Positions 1 through 9,695 of a stretch of DNA of 29,993 nt are shown in pieces. The notes under the pieces were generated by a model that was not told where the DNA came from, made no database searches, and saw nothing but the letters and a program-made list of their open reading frames with translations. Position 1 is the stretch's first letter, and each line of letters begins with the position of its first letter. The stretch is from Batkoa obscura. Lineage: Eukaryota > Entomophthoromycota > Entomophthoromycetes > Entomophthorales > Batkoaceae. The translations under genes and the position numbers were made by a program. The DNA is taken from assembly GCA_030770535.1 (NCBI GenBank), contig JASVEC010000221.1, positions 1-29,993 on the forward strand. Reading direction: 5' to 3'.

Positions 1-529
1 ATTTAATTCTTACTAGGGGTTACTAAATTATGATGTTCTAAAAGACCCTATTTTAGTCGAACTATTTTATAAGAAGTTATTTTATAAAGTTGAAAAAATG
101 TTTAATAATTTTATTTGCTTGATCTGGATTAAAAATCTTAAACTGAAGTAGTAATTTAATTAAGATGAACGCTAAACTACTCACATGATTAACTTAATTT
201 TGCTGTAGCCTTAATATTGGCTATTGGAAAAATACCATGAAGGCTTATAGATATTTGAAAGCATGTATATATTTAAATATCTATTTATAGAATAGTTGTC
301 CTATCTACTTTAATTATCCTGCTTTTAATAAATTTGTGTCTTGTATATATAATACTTCAAGCGTAATATAATAATGATCATAAGTTTACAAATACACATT
401 TTTTCAAAAACAAATAAAACTTCAAGCATATATATGTTGTCTTTAATAAATTAGATAAGTTGTTTTCAATCTGTATTTAGTGCTATAAATAAATAAATTA
501 GCATTTCTTATAAATTGACTTTCATTATA

Positions 530-631
530 TGAGAGTGTTTTTTTTGACTTCATTATTTTTTCCATTTTTTAAGCACTATTTAAGTGAAAAACTTGTTAGC
601 AAAATTCTTAAGCACAAAAAATACATCCCCA
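530..631 (-). mobile_element. MITE copy A
   Basis: Non-coding element of about 100 bp, here reverse to the chosen family orientation (family 5' end TGGGGATGTATTTTTG, 3' end ...AAAACACYCCCA). TA flanks it on the left (528-529) but TT lies on the right, so one side has decayed. It faces copy B across 23 bp, giving a long inverted repeat. Confidence 0.85.
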
Positions 632-654
632 TTATTAACTATAGATTTAGTATA

Positions 655-738
655 TGGGATGTATTTTTTTGTTTAAGAATTTTTTCGCTTAAATGATGCT
701 TAGAAAATAGAAAAATAAAGCCAGAAAAACACCCCCCA
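655..738 (+). mobile_element. MITE copy B (internally deleted)
   Basis: Forward copy starting TGGGATGTATTTTT and ending CACCCCCCA, flanked by TA on both sides. At 84 bp it is shorter than its sisters because the ACTAACAAA segment of the family is missing. It lies in inverted orientation to copy A. Confidence 0.85.
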
Positions 739-884
739 TATTCTTAACAGATATAAAAGTTTTAAATTTAACGCAAGTAGGGATCAATATGACTATTTAG
801 AAAAACAATTAATGATGAAAAAAATACTAATACTATAATATATTTATACTATATATAATAAAACATGACCAAATCAAAATTATC

Positions 885-1610
885 ATATAAATTATTTGAC
901 TAGTTTTAAAAAATCCAGCAGAAAAAAAACAGATATATATAATACATGTGTCCAGTATACAATTAAAAAAAAAGTAAAAATAAAAAAATAAGATAAAAAT
1001 TAAAAAATATCATGAGGATGTATTTGTGTTTAAGAATTTTACTAACAAATTTTCCACTCAAATAGTGCTTAAAAAAACGGAAAAATAATGAAATAAAAAA
1101 AACAAAACCATATGTAAAGTTTATTCTAATCATTTGTTTAAAATGCTAAATTATAATTCACCATATTCAGGAGACTATTTGATTAATTTAGTATCCAAAA
1201 AGCTTCTATTTAAAAAGTTTATAAAAATCAATATATAAGCAAACATAAAAAATCAATAATTTGATTGTTAATAAAAGTACAAGATATTGAAAAGTATTTA
1301 CATTTTACTAAACACAATAATAAACTAAATTATTATTCAGTATCTGATAGATCAAAAAAAAGAGATACGATTCCAATTAAAGTTACAAAGTCTATAAAAA
1401 ACAGAAAAATTAAAAAATCAACCCCAGCTTATATTATATAGGAATGTTTAGCTGCAACTTTGGGACTAATCACTCCCCCCATGCAGTTATTTGTTAACTT
1501 GGTGATATATCAACAATGTAATTATAACATTGAAATTATTTATTTGATAGTAAATCTGGAATGCTGGTTATAAACTAGTCAATGGTAGACATTTTTCAAT
1601 AAGATTTTAT
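885..1610 (+). mobile_element. Decayed copy of the 17122-19618 transposon
   Basis: Several blocks match the larger element in the same order. The block near 902-960 matches about 18030-18090. The block 1160-1435 matches 18510-19080, with a large internal loss. The block 1460-1610 matches 19270-19435. The transposase reading frame is destroyed. MITE copy C interrupts it at 1013-1110. I saw no terminal repeats, so the limits are approximate. It must be much older or more diverged than the copy at 17 kb. Confidence 0.75.
1013..1110 (+). mobile_element. MITE copy C
   Basis: Forward copy (TGAGGATGTATTTGTG to AAAACAAAACCA) inserted in the decayed transposon remnant. TA is present on the right (1111-1112) but CA lies on the left. 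Several substitutions from the family consensus suggest an older insertion. Confidence 0.8.
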
Positions 1611-1746
1611 GGGAACATGTACTTATTTACATAGTACAACTTTGATTAATATTAATATATAGGTTATATTAGTAAAAGTCTTACTAATCCTAGAATTTCT
1701 ATTAATTTTGATACAAATCATAATAAATTTCAAACTATGTTAGGTT

Positions 1747-1770
1747 GCTTTTGCTTTTGCTTTTGCTTTT
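1747..1770. repeat. GCTTTT microsatellite, 4 units
   Basis: Four perfect tandem copies of the hexamer GCTTTT in non-coding sequence. No function is suggested. Confidence 0.9.
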
Positions 1771-1834
1771 ATAACGAATCTATTTTTACATAGTTTTAAG
1801 CAAAGTTTTAATAAAATTTTTAAAATTAGACAAA

Positions 1835-1954
1835 ATGAATTTGAGCATCTCGTATACTGATGAGAGCAGTAGGATCAAGGTTATGTGGGGGGAGGGCTTG
1901 GAGGAGTTCGAGATGATACACCGTAAACTTGATTTAAGTTTTAGGATCTGTTAA
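1835..1954 (+). other. GC-rich 39-codon coding-like island
   Basis: A short open frame starting ATG in a good local context (CAAAATGA) encodes 39 residues, including RIKVMWGEGLEEFEMIHRKL, before TAA. Its codons (GGG GAG GGC, GAG GAG TTC GAG) are far richer in G and C than the surrounding DNA, so it resembles a gene fragment rather than chance sequence. I see no splice donor that would extend it. It may be an orphan small gene, a first exon or a dead fragment. The sequence vaguely recalls the start of a PB1 domain, but this is too weak to name. Confidence 0.3.
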
Positions 1955-2331
1955 TTGTATCAAGGTTTAATTCAAAGTTCGAATTTTTTGATACTTTCAT
2001 TCTTGAAATTTGGATAAATTCTTAATTACATTATAAATAAAAGATATACTTAAATAAATAATACTCACATTCATTTTGCTCTATAATTATGATTTCTGAT
2101 AATTTAGTTGGAATAAGTACTAAGTAGATATGAATAGTACCAATGTTCTTATGTTCCTAATGTTTTCAAATTAAATAATGATTCCATTATAAATATTAAG
2201 GACAAATTTTGGAAAAAAAGTAAAAACGCGGACAAATTTTATATAATAATGCCTTGATGACAGTATTGAAAGTATATATATTAGTTAAAAACTATTGAGT
2301 TAATTTGTCATTTTTAAAAAAACGCACTAAA

Positions 2332-3045
2332 ATGAAGTTTTCTATTATAACTATTTACACTTTAACGATTACCACTATCTTCGCTACTTTCTTACCCTCC
2401 AATTCCAATAAGTTATTAAAGCATAATTTGAGGACTATTGAACATACTACTCCTATCCTAAAGCAAAGCGCTTTTAATGAAATTCAAAGTCAAAACACTG
2501 GTGCAATCGCTACTGAGCTCAAATTTGATTATAGACTTAAACAAGTAAAGAATATCAATGATTGGAATTCGTTAAATGAAGACCTTATTGCAGCTAACAA
2601 AAAAGTAAAGAAAGAGAGATTAGATATTGATACTATGACCATTCAAAGAGAGTTTGTCCAACTTCGAGAAGAACTTGAGAAGTATAAAAATGCTCATTTC
2701 AGTCCCAATAAAAGGGGAGTTTTCATTAAGAAAATTGTAAACACTATCCGTGGTCAACATACTGGTCCAATTGCTACCGAACTTAACTTCGATTACAGAC
2801 TTGAGCAGCTGGAGACTATTAGTGATTGGACTATCTTAAATAAAGATCTTCAAGTAACCAATAGGAAAGTAAAAAAAGAAAGATTAGATATTGATGTTAT
2901 GACCATCCAAAGGGAGTTTGTACAGCTTCAGGAAGAACTTAAGAAATACAAAAGTGAGCACTTTGAAGGGAAAAGAAGCTTAGTTTCTCGTTCTAAAAAA
3001 AGAGTTAGAAAGTTTTTAAATAAGCATGCTAAGAGATTGAGTTGA
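2332..3045 (+). CDS. Secreted protein with two tandem 88-residue repeats
   Basis: No family was recognised. The 237-residue product starts at the ATG at 2332 (context AAAATGA); an in-frame TTG 27 bases upstream would spoil the signal peptide. Residues 1-22 form a hydrophobic leader (MKFSIITIYTLTITTIFATF), so export through the secretory pathway is inferred. Two homologous blocks, about residues 54-123 and 142-211, repeat with an 88-residue period. Each has an (N/H)TG-x-IATEL-x-FDYRL opening, a KKERLDID core and a predicted coiled-coil segment (TMTIQREFVQL in the first copy). The C-terminus is very basic (KKRVRKFLNKHAKRLS). No intron, transmembrane anchor or cysteine-rich pattern is seen. It could be a lineage-specific secreted or cell-surface protein. 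Confidence 0.75.
   Translation: MKFSIITIYTLTITTIFATFLPSNSNKLLKHNLRTIEHTTPILKQSAFNEIQSQNTGAIATELKFDYRLKQVKNINDWNSLNEDLIAANKKVKKERLDIDTMTIQREFVQLREELEKYKNAHFSPNKRGVFIKKIVNTIRGQHTGPIATELNFDYRLEQLETISDWTILNKDLQVTNRKVKKERLDIDVMTIQREFVQLQEELKKYKSEHFEGKRSLVSRSKKRVRKFLNKHAKRLS
2491..2964 (+). repeat. Intragenic tandem duplication (2 x ~210 bp, 264-bp period)
   Basis: Bases 2491-2700 and 2755-2964 encode the two homologous protein blocks of the secreted protein. The two copies share long identical peptides (KKERLDID, MTIQREFVQL) but have drifted at synonymous and some replacement sites, so the duplication is not recent and the protein sequence appears to be maintained. Confidence 0.85.
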
Positions 3046-3237
3046 AGTTGATGTAAATAAAATTTTAGTTTCTTTGATACGATTTATCTTTTACAGTTTT
3101 GAATTTAATTTTTGTTTTTGAGTTTTTTAAAATTATCACTTAGCTTTATTCTGCAAAAAAGATTAATAATCAAAAATCAAACTTATTAAATTTAATTTTT
3201 ACATTAGAAATCTATTTTAATTTAGAACGAGCTAAAA

Positions 3238-4377
3238 ATGAGTACACCAAAAAACAACTTAAAAAACGTGAAGCACATAGTATTGGTTCTGTCAGGTAAG
3301 GGAGGTGTAGGAAAATCGAGTGTAACATGTCAGCTTGGTGTAGCATTATCAAAACAAAACAAGAAAGTAGCGATATTAGATGTCGATTTGTGTGGACCAT
3401 CTATTCCAAGGCTATTAGGCATTGAGGATAAAACAGTAGTACAATCAAGCAATGGGTAGGAATCAAAGCAAAGTATAAAATCTGGAAAAGAAATTAACTA
3501 TAATTCAGATGGCTTCCAATACCAGTAGATGAAACTGGAAATTTGAGTTGCATGAGTATTGGGTTTCTATTGCCAAATAAGACAAGCTCAGTAGTTTGGC
3601 GAGGACCTAAAAAGAACGGTAAGAAAATTTCAAATTGTTTTATCTGATATTCAACTTCCTATTTTTTAGCAATGATTAAACAATTTTTGAATGATGTTTA
3701 TTGGGGCGAAATAGATTATTTGATCATTGATACTCCTCCAGGTAATTTATTTGTATACTGCATTTTTTTTTAACTAACTTAATTCTATTAAAGGTACTTC
3801 AGATGAACATTTAGCTTTAGTAGAGTTTTTAAAAGAATATGAGCCAGATGGTGCTGTTTTAGTTACTACCCCTCAGGCAAAATGCTTTATGGATATTCAT
3901 TAATAATTTTACTAATACGTTTTTGTTTACAGAAAGTTTCATTAATAGATGTTAAAAAAGAGTTAAACTTTTGTAGAAAAACAAATATTCCAATCCTTGG
4001 TATAATAGAAAACATGAGTGGTTTTGTATGCCCCCATTGTGCGGTAATAATTTTGATTAAAAGTTATAATCGAAATGTTAAATTTAATAGGAATGTAGCA
4101 ACTTGTTTTCTTCAAATGGTGGTAAACAATTGGCTGAAGAATACGCTATTCCATTTTTAGGTAATTAAACCTATAGTATTATATATTAAACTATAATGTT
4201 ATCTGCTTAACAGGAAGAATACCCATTGACCCTCAAATTACTACTTTATTTGAACAAAGTTATTCAAACCAGAATGTTAACGATGAGTCAAAATTATTTA
4301 TAAATCAATATCCCAAGTCTTCCTTATATAATTATCTTAAGTTAATAATAGATAACATTAATATCAAAGATAAATAA
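3238..4377 (+). CDS. CFD1: Cytosolic Fe-S cluster scaffold Cfd1/NUBP2
   Basis: P-loop ATPase of the Mrp/Nbp35 family that, with Nbp35, builds Fe-S clusters for cytosolic and nuclear proteins. Seven exons were assembled by eye: 3238-3455, 3509-3618, 3670-3741, 3794-3876, 3933-4043, 4091-4160, 4214-4377, giving 275 residues, the usual Cfd1 length. The deviant Walker [10 protein letters not shown] is at residues 20-28, followed by [18 protein letters not shown] and IDTPPGTSDEH. The cluster-binding CPHC (C194, C197) lies in [18 protein letters not shown]. The lack of the N-terminal four-cysteine ferredoxin-like extension separates it from Nbp35. Intron 4 (3877-3932) uses a GC-AG donor; the others are GT-AG. 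It ends 60 bp from the convergent MPD1 stop. Confidence 0.93.
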
Positions 4378-4437
4378 TAAAATAATTTAAATTGTATAAT
4401 AACAGCAATAGTAATGTTTGAATTAATATTTTTATTT

Positions 4438-6166
4438 TTAAAGTTCGTCTTTATCTTGATTCTTTTTCCCCTTTTTAACTTTCTTAAGTTTAGGGTTAAA
4501 AGTATAGGAATAAAGTTTGATTTTTCCATTCAAAGCTTGAGTTAAGTATTCTTCCACTTGAGTTTGATATCCCTCTAGGTTCTCTAAACTTTTAATGGCA
4601 TATAACTTACGTTTAGGGTGAATTAAAATAACGGTAGGGTTATCTTGGTTCGAAATGTCAAACTGTTTAAACAAAAAAGTGTGCTTCATTGGTATACTAT
4701 AATACATATTTAACTTTGGAGTATTGGATGGTAAGTTGTTGTTCAATTTTAAATCATATAAATTCTTTTTGATCTGTTTCAACTGTTGGGTCAACTCTTC
4801 TACATTCTCCTTTTTGATAAAATTCAAAACACATATACCTTCTTTATTAATACATTCCTTTTCAAATTCTTCCTGTTCAATTAACTCAGTAACGCTTGGA
4901 TCGACTATAAACAAATTAATCATTTTTATTTAAGTATTATTGTTAATTATTATTACATGGCTCTACTCTTGGTTTAACTTCTCCCTCTTCTTCTTCTTCT
5001 TCCTTCTTTCCCTTTTTCTCTTTCTGTTGTTTCTTTTCAGGCTTTGGCTTTTTCTTAGGCTTTTCGGATTTCTCTTTTGATGGAAGACTGTGCTTTTCAA
5101 CAAATTGCTTGAGATTCTTTGCATTCAATTCTCCTAAAAATGAAGTAAATATTTTAATATTAAGGATTCCAAACAAACTTACCATCAAATACAATTAGCT
5201 TATTAATATCGTACTCCTCACTTAAATCCTTTGAAGGGATAACAACTAAAGTAGGAAATTTACTTACATTGTATTTTTCTAATAATCCCTTCTCAGTTTT
5301 TCTGACTTCTGAAAATTCCATCCGATCTGAAAATTCTACTGCAATAGCTTTATAAAGCGAGGTAGTGCTACTTTTTTCAGTAAATAATAAAGCTTTTGGT
5401 GTAAACTCATTATTTTTATTCTATTTTAAAATTAAAAATTTTCCTTCAATAATATACCTAAAATTACCTCAAGTGCTAAGAAATCTTCCAACTTAATATT
5501 CATTTTTGATTTTAAAGGCCCAGTAGTGACCCTTTTTACTAAATTAGGGATAGCATTCTTGACAAAATCCATCATCTCTTTCTTTGTTCTTGCGCCATTG
5601 TAATCTGGTTAAAATTAATAAACTAAAACAACTATTTAAATCGTTAAAATTACCACTAGGGACCTTTTTCTTTCCTTTTGATTTTACTGAACTTGGGAAC
5701 AATTTGATTGTGGGGAAACCTGGCAAAATATAATAAATACTGTAAGTTAATAAGGTGGATATAAATTACCTTGGATACCATACTGCGCGCAAATAGGCTT
5801 GTTTTTCTCTTCATCACAATCAATAGCTGCAACTTGAGCTAAATCTTTTACTTTTGAAGCTACTGATTCATAAATTGGCTTTAAACTATATAATAACTTT
5901 ACTGAATGACTTTTTTCATAATTAAAGTCAGGCTTACTTTTTACAATGTCCACACCAAGGAGCATAAAACTCAACCAAAGTAACTTGCTGATAAAAGTTG
6001 TTACTATTTTACATGAAAAATGATTATTAGTATTTACCTTTGCTTGTACCACCTTGTTATGAAAATTATCTGCAGTCAACTGAATGACTGGGGAATTTTT
6101 ATTGTACATAGAAGCTATTGGTACTATAGCTTGTGCTATCAATGATAACAATATGAAATTGTTCAT
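4438..6166 (-). CDS. MPD1: ER protein disulfide isomerase, Mpd1-like, KDEL-terminated
   Basis: ER thiol oxidoreductase that forms and shuffles disulfides. The eight exons are 6166-6038, 5987-5938, 5885-5770, 5719-5654, 5604-5468, 5420-5183, 5133-4957 and 4904-4438, giving 459 residues. There is a signal peptide (about residues 1-19). One thioredoxin domain carries the active site APWCGHCKNLKP (CGHC at 55-58), followed by VAAIDCDEEKNKPICAQYGI, GFPTIKLF and YNGARTKKEMMDF, as in yeast Mpd1 and the first domain of PDIA6. A redox-inactive second fold (KALLFTEK...KFPTLVVIPS) follows, then a Lys/Glu-rich linker and a C-terminal domain ending KDEL, an ER-retrieval signal. There is only one CGHC, so it resembles Mpd1 more than P5. 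The start is the ATG at 6166; an in-frame upstream TTG is not used here. Confidence 0.88.
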
Positions 6167-6490
6167 TCTGCTTAAATGGTATAAAAAGTTCAACTCACTT
6201 ATAGTTTCTAGTTATAAATTCGTTTCAATCTATTCTTGAAAATTTAATTTTTAGCCACGTAGCAGAAGTCAAGTTTATTTGAATTTAATTGGTTAAATAA
6301 CAGATTAATTTTAATTGGTTACTTTGATTTTAGTACTACATCCCTTATAAAATTACAGCTTTAGACTCAAACCCAACTTCAAAAAAATCCATCAATTAAC
6401 ACATAGTGATGTCATGACTTTTATAAAAGGTCTATCAACAATTCTAAAAACAAAATCAATTTCTATTCTTAACTATTAAAAACAAGCAAA
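6167..6490. promoter_or_regulatory. Divergent promoter region MPD1 / Pbi2-like
   Basis: This 324-bp gap separates two divergent start codons. It holds two reverse CCAAT boxes (ATTGG at 6288-6292 and 6314-6318), candidates for the HAP/NF-Y complex. No RNA gene was seen. Function is inferred from position only. Confidence 0.45.
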
Positions 6491-6739
6491 ATGGAACCTC
6501 CAAAGTATTATATAACCTTAAAGCAAGACGCTAGTGATTCGGCAGAAAAAGAGATCAGTGACTATATCTACAAATCTTATGGCAAAGTTATTAAAGATTC
6601 AAACAGTATCAATGACCAAGTGAGTGAACAAGGATTACCTGCTCAGAGAATGTTTTTGGCTAGCATACCTAATGATATCTATAACACTGTAGAGAGTAAC
6701 CCTAATGTTGACACTATTTCACCACTTGTTTTTATGTAA
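6491..6739 (+). CDS. Proteinase B inhibitor (I9 family)-like small protein
   Basis: An intronless 82-residue protein resembling inhibitor I9 domains, i.e. free-standing subtilisin propeptides such as yeast Pbi2, which bind and inhibit vacuolar proteinase B. The supporting pattern is the opening beta strand KYYITLKQDASD, a helix (AEKEISDYIYKSYGKVI), the central strand RMFLASIP and the closing segment VESNPNVDTISPLVFM. The size matches Pbi2 (75 residues). No signal peptide is present, consistent with a cytosolic inhibitor. The start ATG follows AGCAAA. The match is by fold pattern rather than strict motif, so the exact target protease is uncertain. Confidence 0.65.
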   Translation: MEPPKYYITLKQDASDSAEKEISDYIYKSYGKVIKDSNSINDQVSEQGLPAQRMFLASIPNDIYNTVESNPNVDTISPLVFM

Positions 6740-7202
6740 TTGAAATAAAGCTATATTTATAATTACTATTGTCTTTTTAAAATAGTCTTATATTCTTCTA
6801 GTTTATAAATTTTTATTGTTTTAAATTAAATTTATTTTATGAGTGCATAATTAGATGCTTTACCTTGTCATAAGTTCTATATAAACAAAGCGTCACTTGC
6901 ATATGGGGATGTATTTTTGTATTTAATAATTTTACTAACAAATTTTCCGCTTAAATAGCACTTAAAGAATGGAAAAAATAATGAAGTCAAAAAAGACACT
7001 CCCATGTTTTAACATAGTATGAATAAAAACACCAAATAAAACATAAAAGTAACAAGTTTAAAAACATTGAAAATTTTTATTATTTTAGTTAATCTGTTGA
7101 AGAAACTATAGAATTAAAAAGGTTACTTTTAACTCAAACAAAAAAGGTGGTATTCATGATTTACACCTGTTGAAGAATAAATACAAATTAAAAATAGTAA
7201 AA
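6740..7202. other. Convergent 3' intergenic gap with one MITE
   Basis: The gap between the Pbi2-like stop and the MET6 stop is AT-rich, contains MITE copy D, and otherwise shows only likely 3' untranslated sequence for both genes. Confidence 0.7.
6904..7004 (+). mobile_element. MITE copy D
   Basis: Forward 101-bp copy beginning TGGGGATGTATTTTTG and ending GACACTCCCA. TA is on the left (6902-6903) and TG on the right. It sits between the 3' ends of two genes, probably near their transcript ends. Confidence 0.88.
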
Positions 7203-9500
7203 TTAATTGCTTGAACGGAAAGATTTAGCAACTTCAGTCATATTACGAAGAGCAGCTTCAACCTCTGGCCATCCACGAGTTTTAAGACCACAATCTGGGT
7301 TGATCCAAAGGAGTCCAGTTGGGAGGTATTTAAGCATAGCAGCAACACGCTCTTTCATTTCTTCAACGGAAGGAACACGAGGTGAGTGAATATCATAAAG
7401 ACCTGGACCAATTTCGTTAGTGTAAGAGTGTTGTTCAAAAGCATTAAGTAATTTGAGGTCAGACTTTGAGTTTTCAATAGTTATGACATCAGCATCCATG
7501 CGTTTGATGGATGGGAAAATATCATTGAAATCAGAGTAGCACATATGAGTGTGGATTTGAGTGACATCTTCAACCCCAGTTGAGGAGAGTAAGAAGGCAT
7601 CAACAGCCCATTGAAGGTAAGCTTCCCAATCAGCACGACGGAGTGGAAGGCCTTCACGGATAGCTGGTTCATCAATTTGAATGGCTGGGATACCAGCAGC
7701 TTCAAGATCTTTAACTTCATCACGAATAGCGAAAGCAAGTTGGTTGGCAGTATCTTTACGTGGTTGATCATCACGTACAAAGGACCATTGAAGACAAGTG
7801 ATTGGCCCAGTCAACATACCTTTCATTGGCTTCTTGGTTAATGATTGAGCATATTGAGACCAGTAGACAGTGATTGGACGAGAACGGGAAACATCACCAT
7901 AAATAACTGGTGGTTTAACGCATCTAGAACCATAGGATTGTACCCAGCCGTTTTGAGTGAAGACATGACCTTCAAAGTTTTCACCAAAGAATTCAACCAT
8001 ATCATTACGCTCAAATTCACCATGGACAAGGACATCGATCTCAGCATCTTCTTGGAAACGAACACATTTTTCAACTTCCTTCTTAATGAACTCATCATAT
8101 TGTTCTGGGGTCCATTCACCCTTCTTTACTTTGGAACGAGCAAGACGGACTTCTTTAGTTTGTGGGAAGGAACCAACAGTGGTAGTTGGGAATTTGGGAA
8201 GGTTAAGTTTAGCTTGTTGCTTAGCTTGACGTTCTGGGAATTCTGACTTACGTTTAAGATGTTCTGGGGAGATAGATTCAAGACGATCTTTAACTTCTTT
8301 ACGATGGATACGAGAAGAGGAGCTACGAGATTTTAATGATTTAGCATTAGCATCAAGTTCAGCTTTGACGGATTCAACTCCGTTCCTAACAGCCTTAGCA
8401 ATGATTGAGATTTCATGTACTTTTTCTACTGAGAAAGATAACCAGTCAAGGATTTCTTTATCCATCTTGGTTTCACTTTCAATAGAATGTGGAGTGTGAA
8501 GGAGGGAAGAAGAAGGAGCAACTAAAACACGATCTTCTCCAAGCACTGAAGCAGCCTTTTGAACAGTTTCAATAGCAGCGGCAAGATTGGCTTTCCAGAT
8601 GTTACGTCCATCAACAACACCAAGAGAAAGGGATTGGTGAGGACCAATCTTAGAGAGAACAGTGGTAAGCTGTTCCGGAGCACGGATAAGATCAATATGG
8701 ATGGCATTTACTGGAAGTTGGGTAAGGAAAGAGATATTTGAATCAACGCGACCGAAGTAGGTTGTGATTAAAATGTTAAGACCAGCCTTTGAAAGAACAT
8801 CATAAGCTTGTTTATAAGAAGCAGCAAGAGATTCAGGTTGATCAAGAACCAAGATAGGTTCATCAACTTGAACATTCTTGGCACCAGCCTCAGCTAGTTT
8901 TTTGAAGAGTTGTTCATAAACAGGAATAAGTTTACCTAAAAGAGTGATTGGCTCTACACTTTGTCCTTTAGCTGACTTACCGAGTTTTAAGAACGAAATT
9001 GGACCAAGGATGACTGGTCTGGTTTCAATGCCTAAAGCTTTAGCTTCAAGATACTCATCAACTGGTTTAGTGTTGTTAAGTTTGAATTCTTGGTCAGCAG
9101 TGAATTCTGGGACAATATAATGATAGTTAGTATCAAACCATTTTTTCATCTCTTGAGCTGGAACATCGACAGCTTCAACATCAGCGCCAGCTTGGCGTTG
9201 GAGACCACGACCCATAGCGAAAAAAGACTCTAACCCATGTTTAAGATGGGCATATTTTTGTGGGATAACACCGAAAGTGTGAGCAGCATCAAGTACATGA
9301 TCATAGAATGAAAAATCGTTGGATGGGATTTGTTCAATACCAGCATCCTTTTGGATTTTCCAGTGCTTGGAACGGAGGTCTTTTGCAACCTGTTGTAATT
9401 CTTGTTCTGAAGTCTTACCAGCCCAATAAGCTTCAACAGCCTTTTTAAGCTCACGGTTAGCACCCATACGAGGGAAACCTAAATTAGTAGCAACAACCAT
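7203..9500 (-). CDS. MET6: Cobalamin-independent methionine synthase
   Basis: Transfers a methyl group from methyltetrahydrofolate polyglutamate to homocysteine, the last step of methionine synthesis, in the cytosol. Single exon, 765 residues, the usual length for Met6/MetE. It starts MVVATNLGFPRMGANRELKK, as the family does. The N-terminal folate-binding barrel covers about residues 1-400, followed by a linker and the C-terminal catalytic barrel. Zinc and homocysteine ligands are visible: H652 and C654 in HTHMC, E676 in VITIENSKSD and C737 in NPDCGLKTRGW. TTVGSFPQT marks the start of the second barrel. Codon use is less AT-rich than in neighbouring genes, as expected for a highly expressed enzyme. 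A CCAAT box lies about 190 bp upstream. Confidence 0.98.
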   Translation of the reverse strand: MVVATNLGFPRMGANRELKKAVEAYWAGKTSEQELQQVAKDLRSKHWKIQKDAGIEQIPSNDFSFYDHVLDAAHTFGVIPQKYAHLKHGLESFFAMGRGLQRQAGADVEAVDVPAQEMKKWFDTNYHYIVPEFTADQEFKLNNTKPVDEYLEAKALGIETRPVILGPISFLKLGKSAKGQSVEPITLLGKLIPVYEQLFKKLAEAGAKNVQVDEPILVLDQPESLAASYKQAYDVLSKAGLNILITTYFGRVDSNISFLTQLPVNAIHIDLIRAPEQLTTVLSKIGPHQSLSLGVVDGRNIWKANLAAAIETVQKAASVLGEDRVLVAPSSSLLHTPHSIESETKMDKEILDWLSFSVEKVHEISIIAKAVRNGVESVKAELDANAKSLKSRSSSSRIHRKEVKDRLESISPEHLKRKSEFPERQAKQQAKLNLPKFPTTTVGSFPQTKEVRLARSKVKKGEWTPEQYDEFIKKEVEKCVRFQEDAEIDVLVHGEFERNDMVEFFGENFEGHVFTQNGWVQSYGSRCVKPPVIYGDVSRSRPITVYWSQYAQSLTKKPMKGMLTGPITCLQWSFVRDDQPRKDTANQLAFAIRDEVKDLEAAGIPAIQIDEPAIREGLPLRRADWEAYLQWAVDAFLLSSTGVEDVTQIHTHMCYSDFNDIFPSIKRMDADVITIENSKSDLKLLNAFEQHSYTNEIGPGLYDIHSPRVPSVEEMKERVAAMLKYLPTGLLWINPDCGLKTRGWPEVEAALRNMTEVAKSFRSSN

Positions 9501-9688
9501 TTTTATTATTGTCTATATTAAATATTATTAAATGAAATCAAAATTATAAAAACAAACTTACAGAGTTTATGATAGATCAAAAATTACTTATATTTTACTC
9601 CCTACTTTCTTGTCCTTTATATACTTTTTGTCCTTATCATTTTTATTATTTATTGATTTTTCATAAGTTTTAGCAAAATTTAATTGAA

Positions 9689-9695
9689 CCAATCA
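9689..9695 (+). promoter_or_regulatory. CCAAT box upstream of MET6
   Basis: CCAATCA lies about 190 bp upstream of the MET6 start codon (gene on the minus strand). It is a candidate HAP/NF-Y binding site, judged by motif and position only. Confidence 0.35.

Larger units (their letters stand above)
1..2331. other. Gene-poor AT-rich region
   Basis: No convincing complete gene was found on either strand. The stretch holds two inverted MITE copies (530-631 and 655-738), a third MITE at 1013-1110, a decayed transposon copy (about 885-1610), a four-unit GCTTTT repeat and a GC-rich coding-like island at 1835-1954. The remainder is AT-rich with frequent stops in all frames. Confidence 0.7.

Noticed and set aside
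1960-2010. tRNA B-box-like GTTCGAATTT
   Set aside because: No acceptor stem or A box at the right distance; no cloverleaf could be formed.
4438-4923. Separate 161-residue gene ending KDEL
   Set aside because: Its first seven residues are intron sequence ending TTTATAG; splicing joins the rest in frame to MPD1, and KDEL fits an ER enzyme.
7481-8246. Several open frames on both strands within MET6
   Set aside because: They are out-of-frame shadows of a highly conserved 765-residue enzyme with biased codon use.
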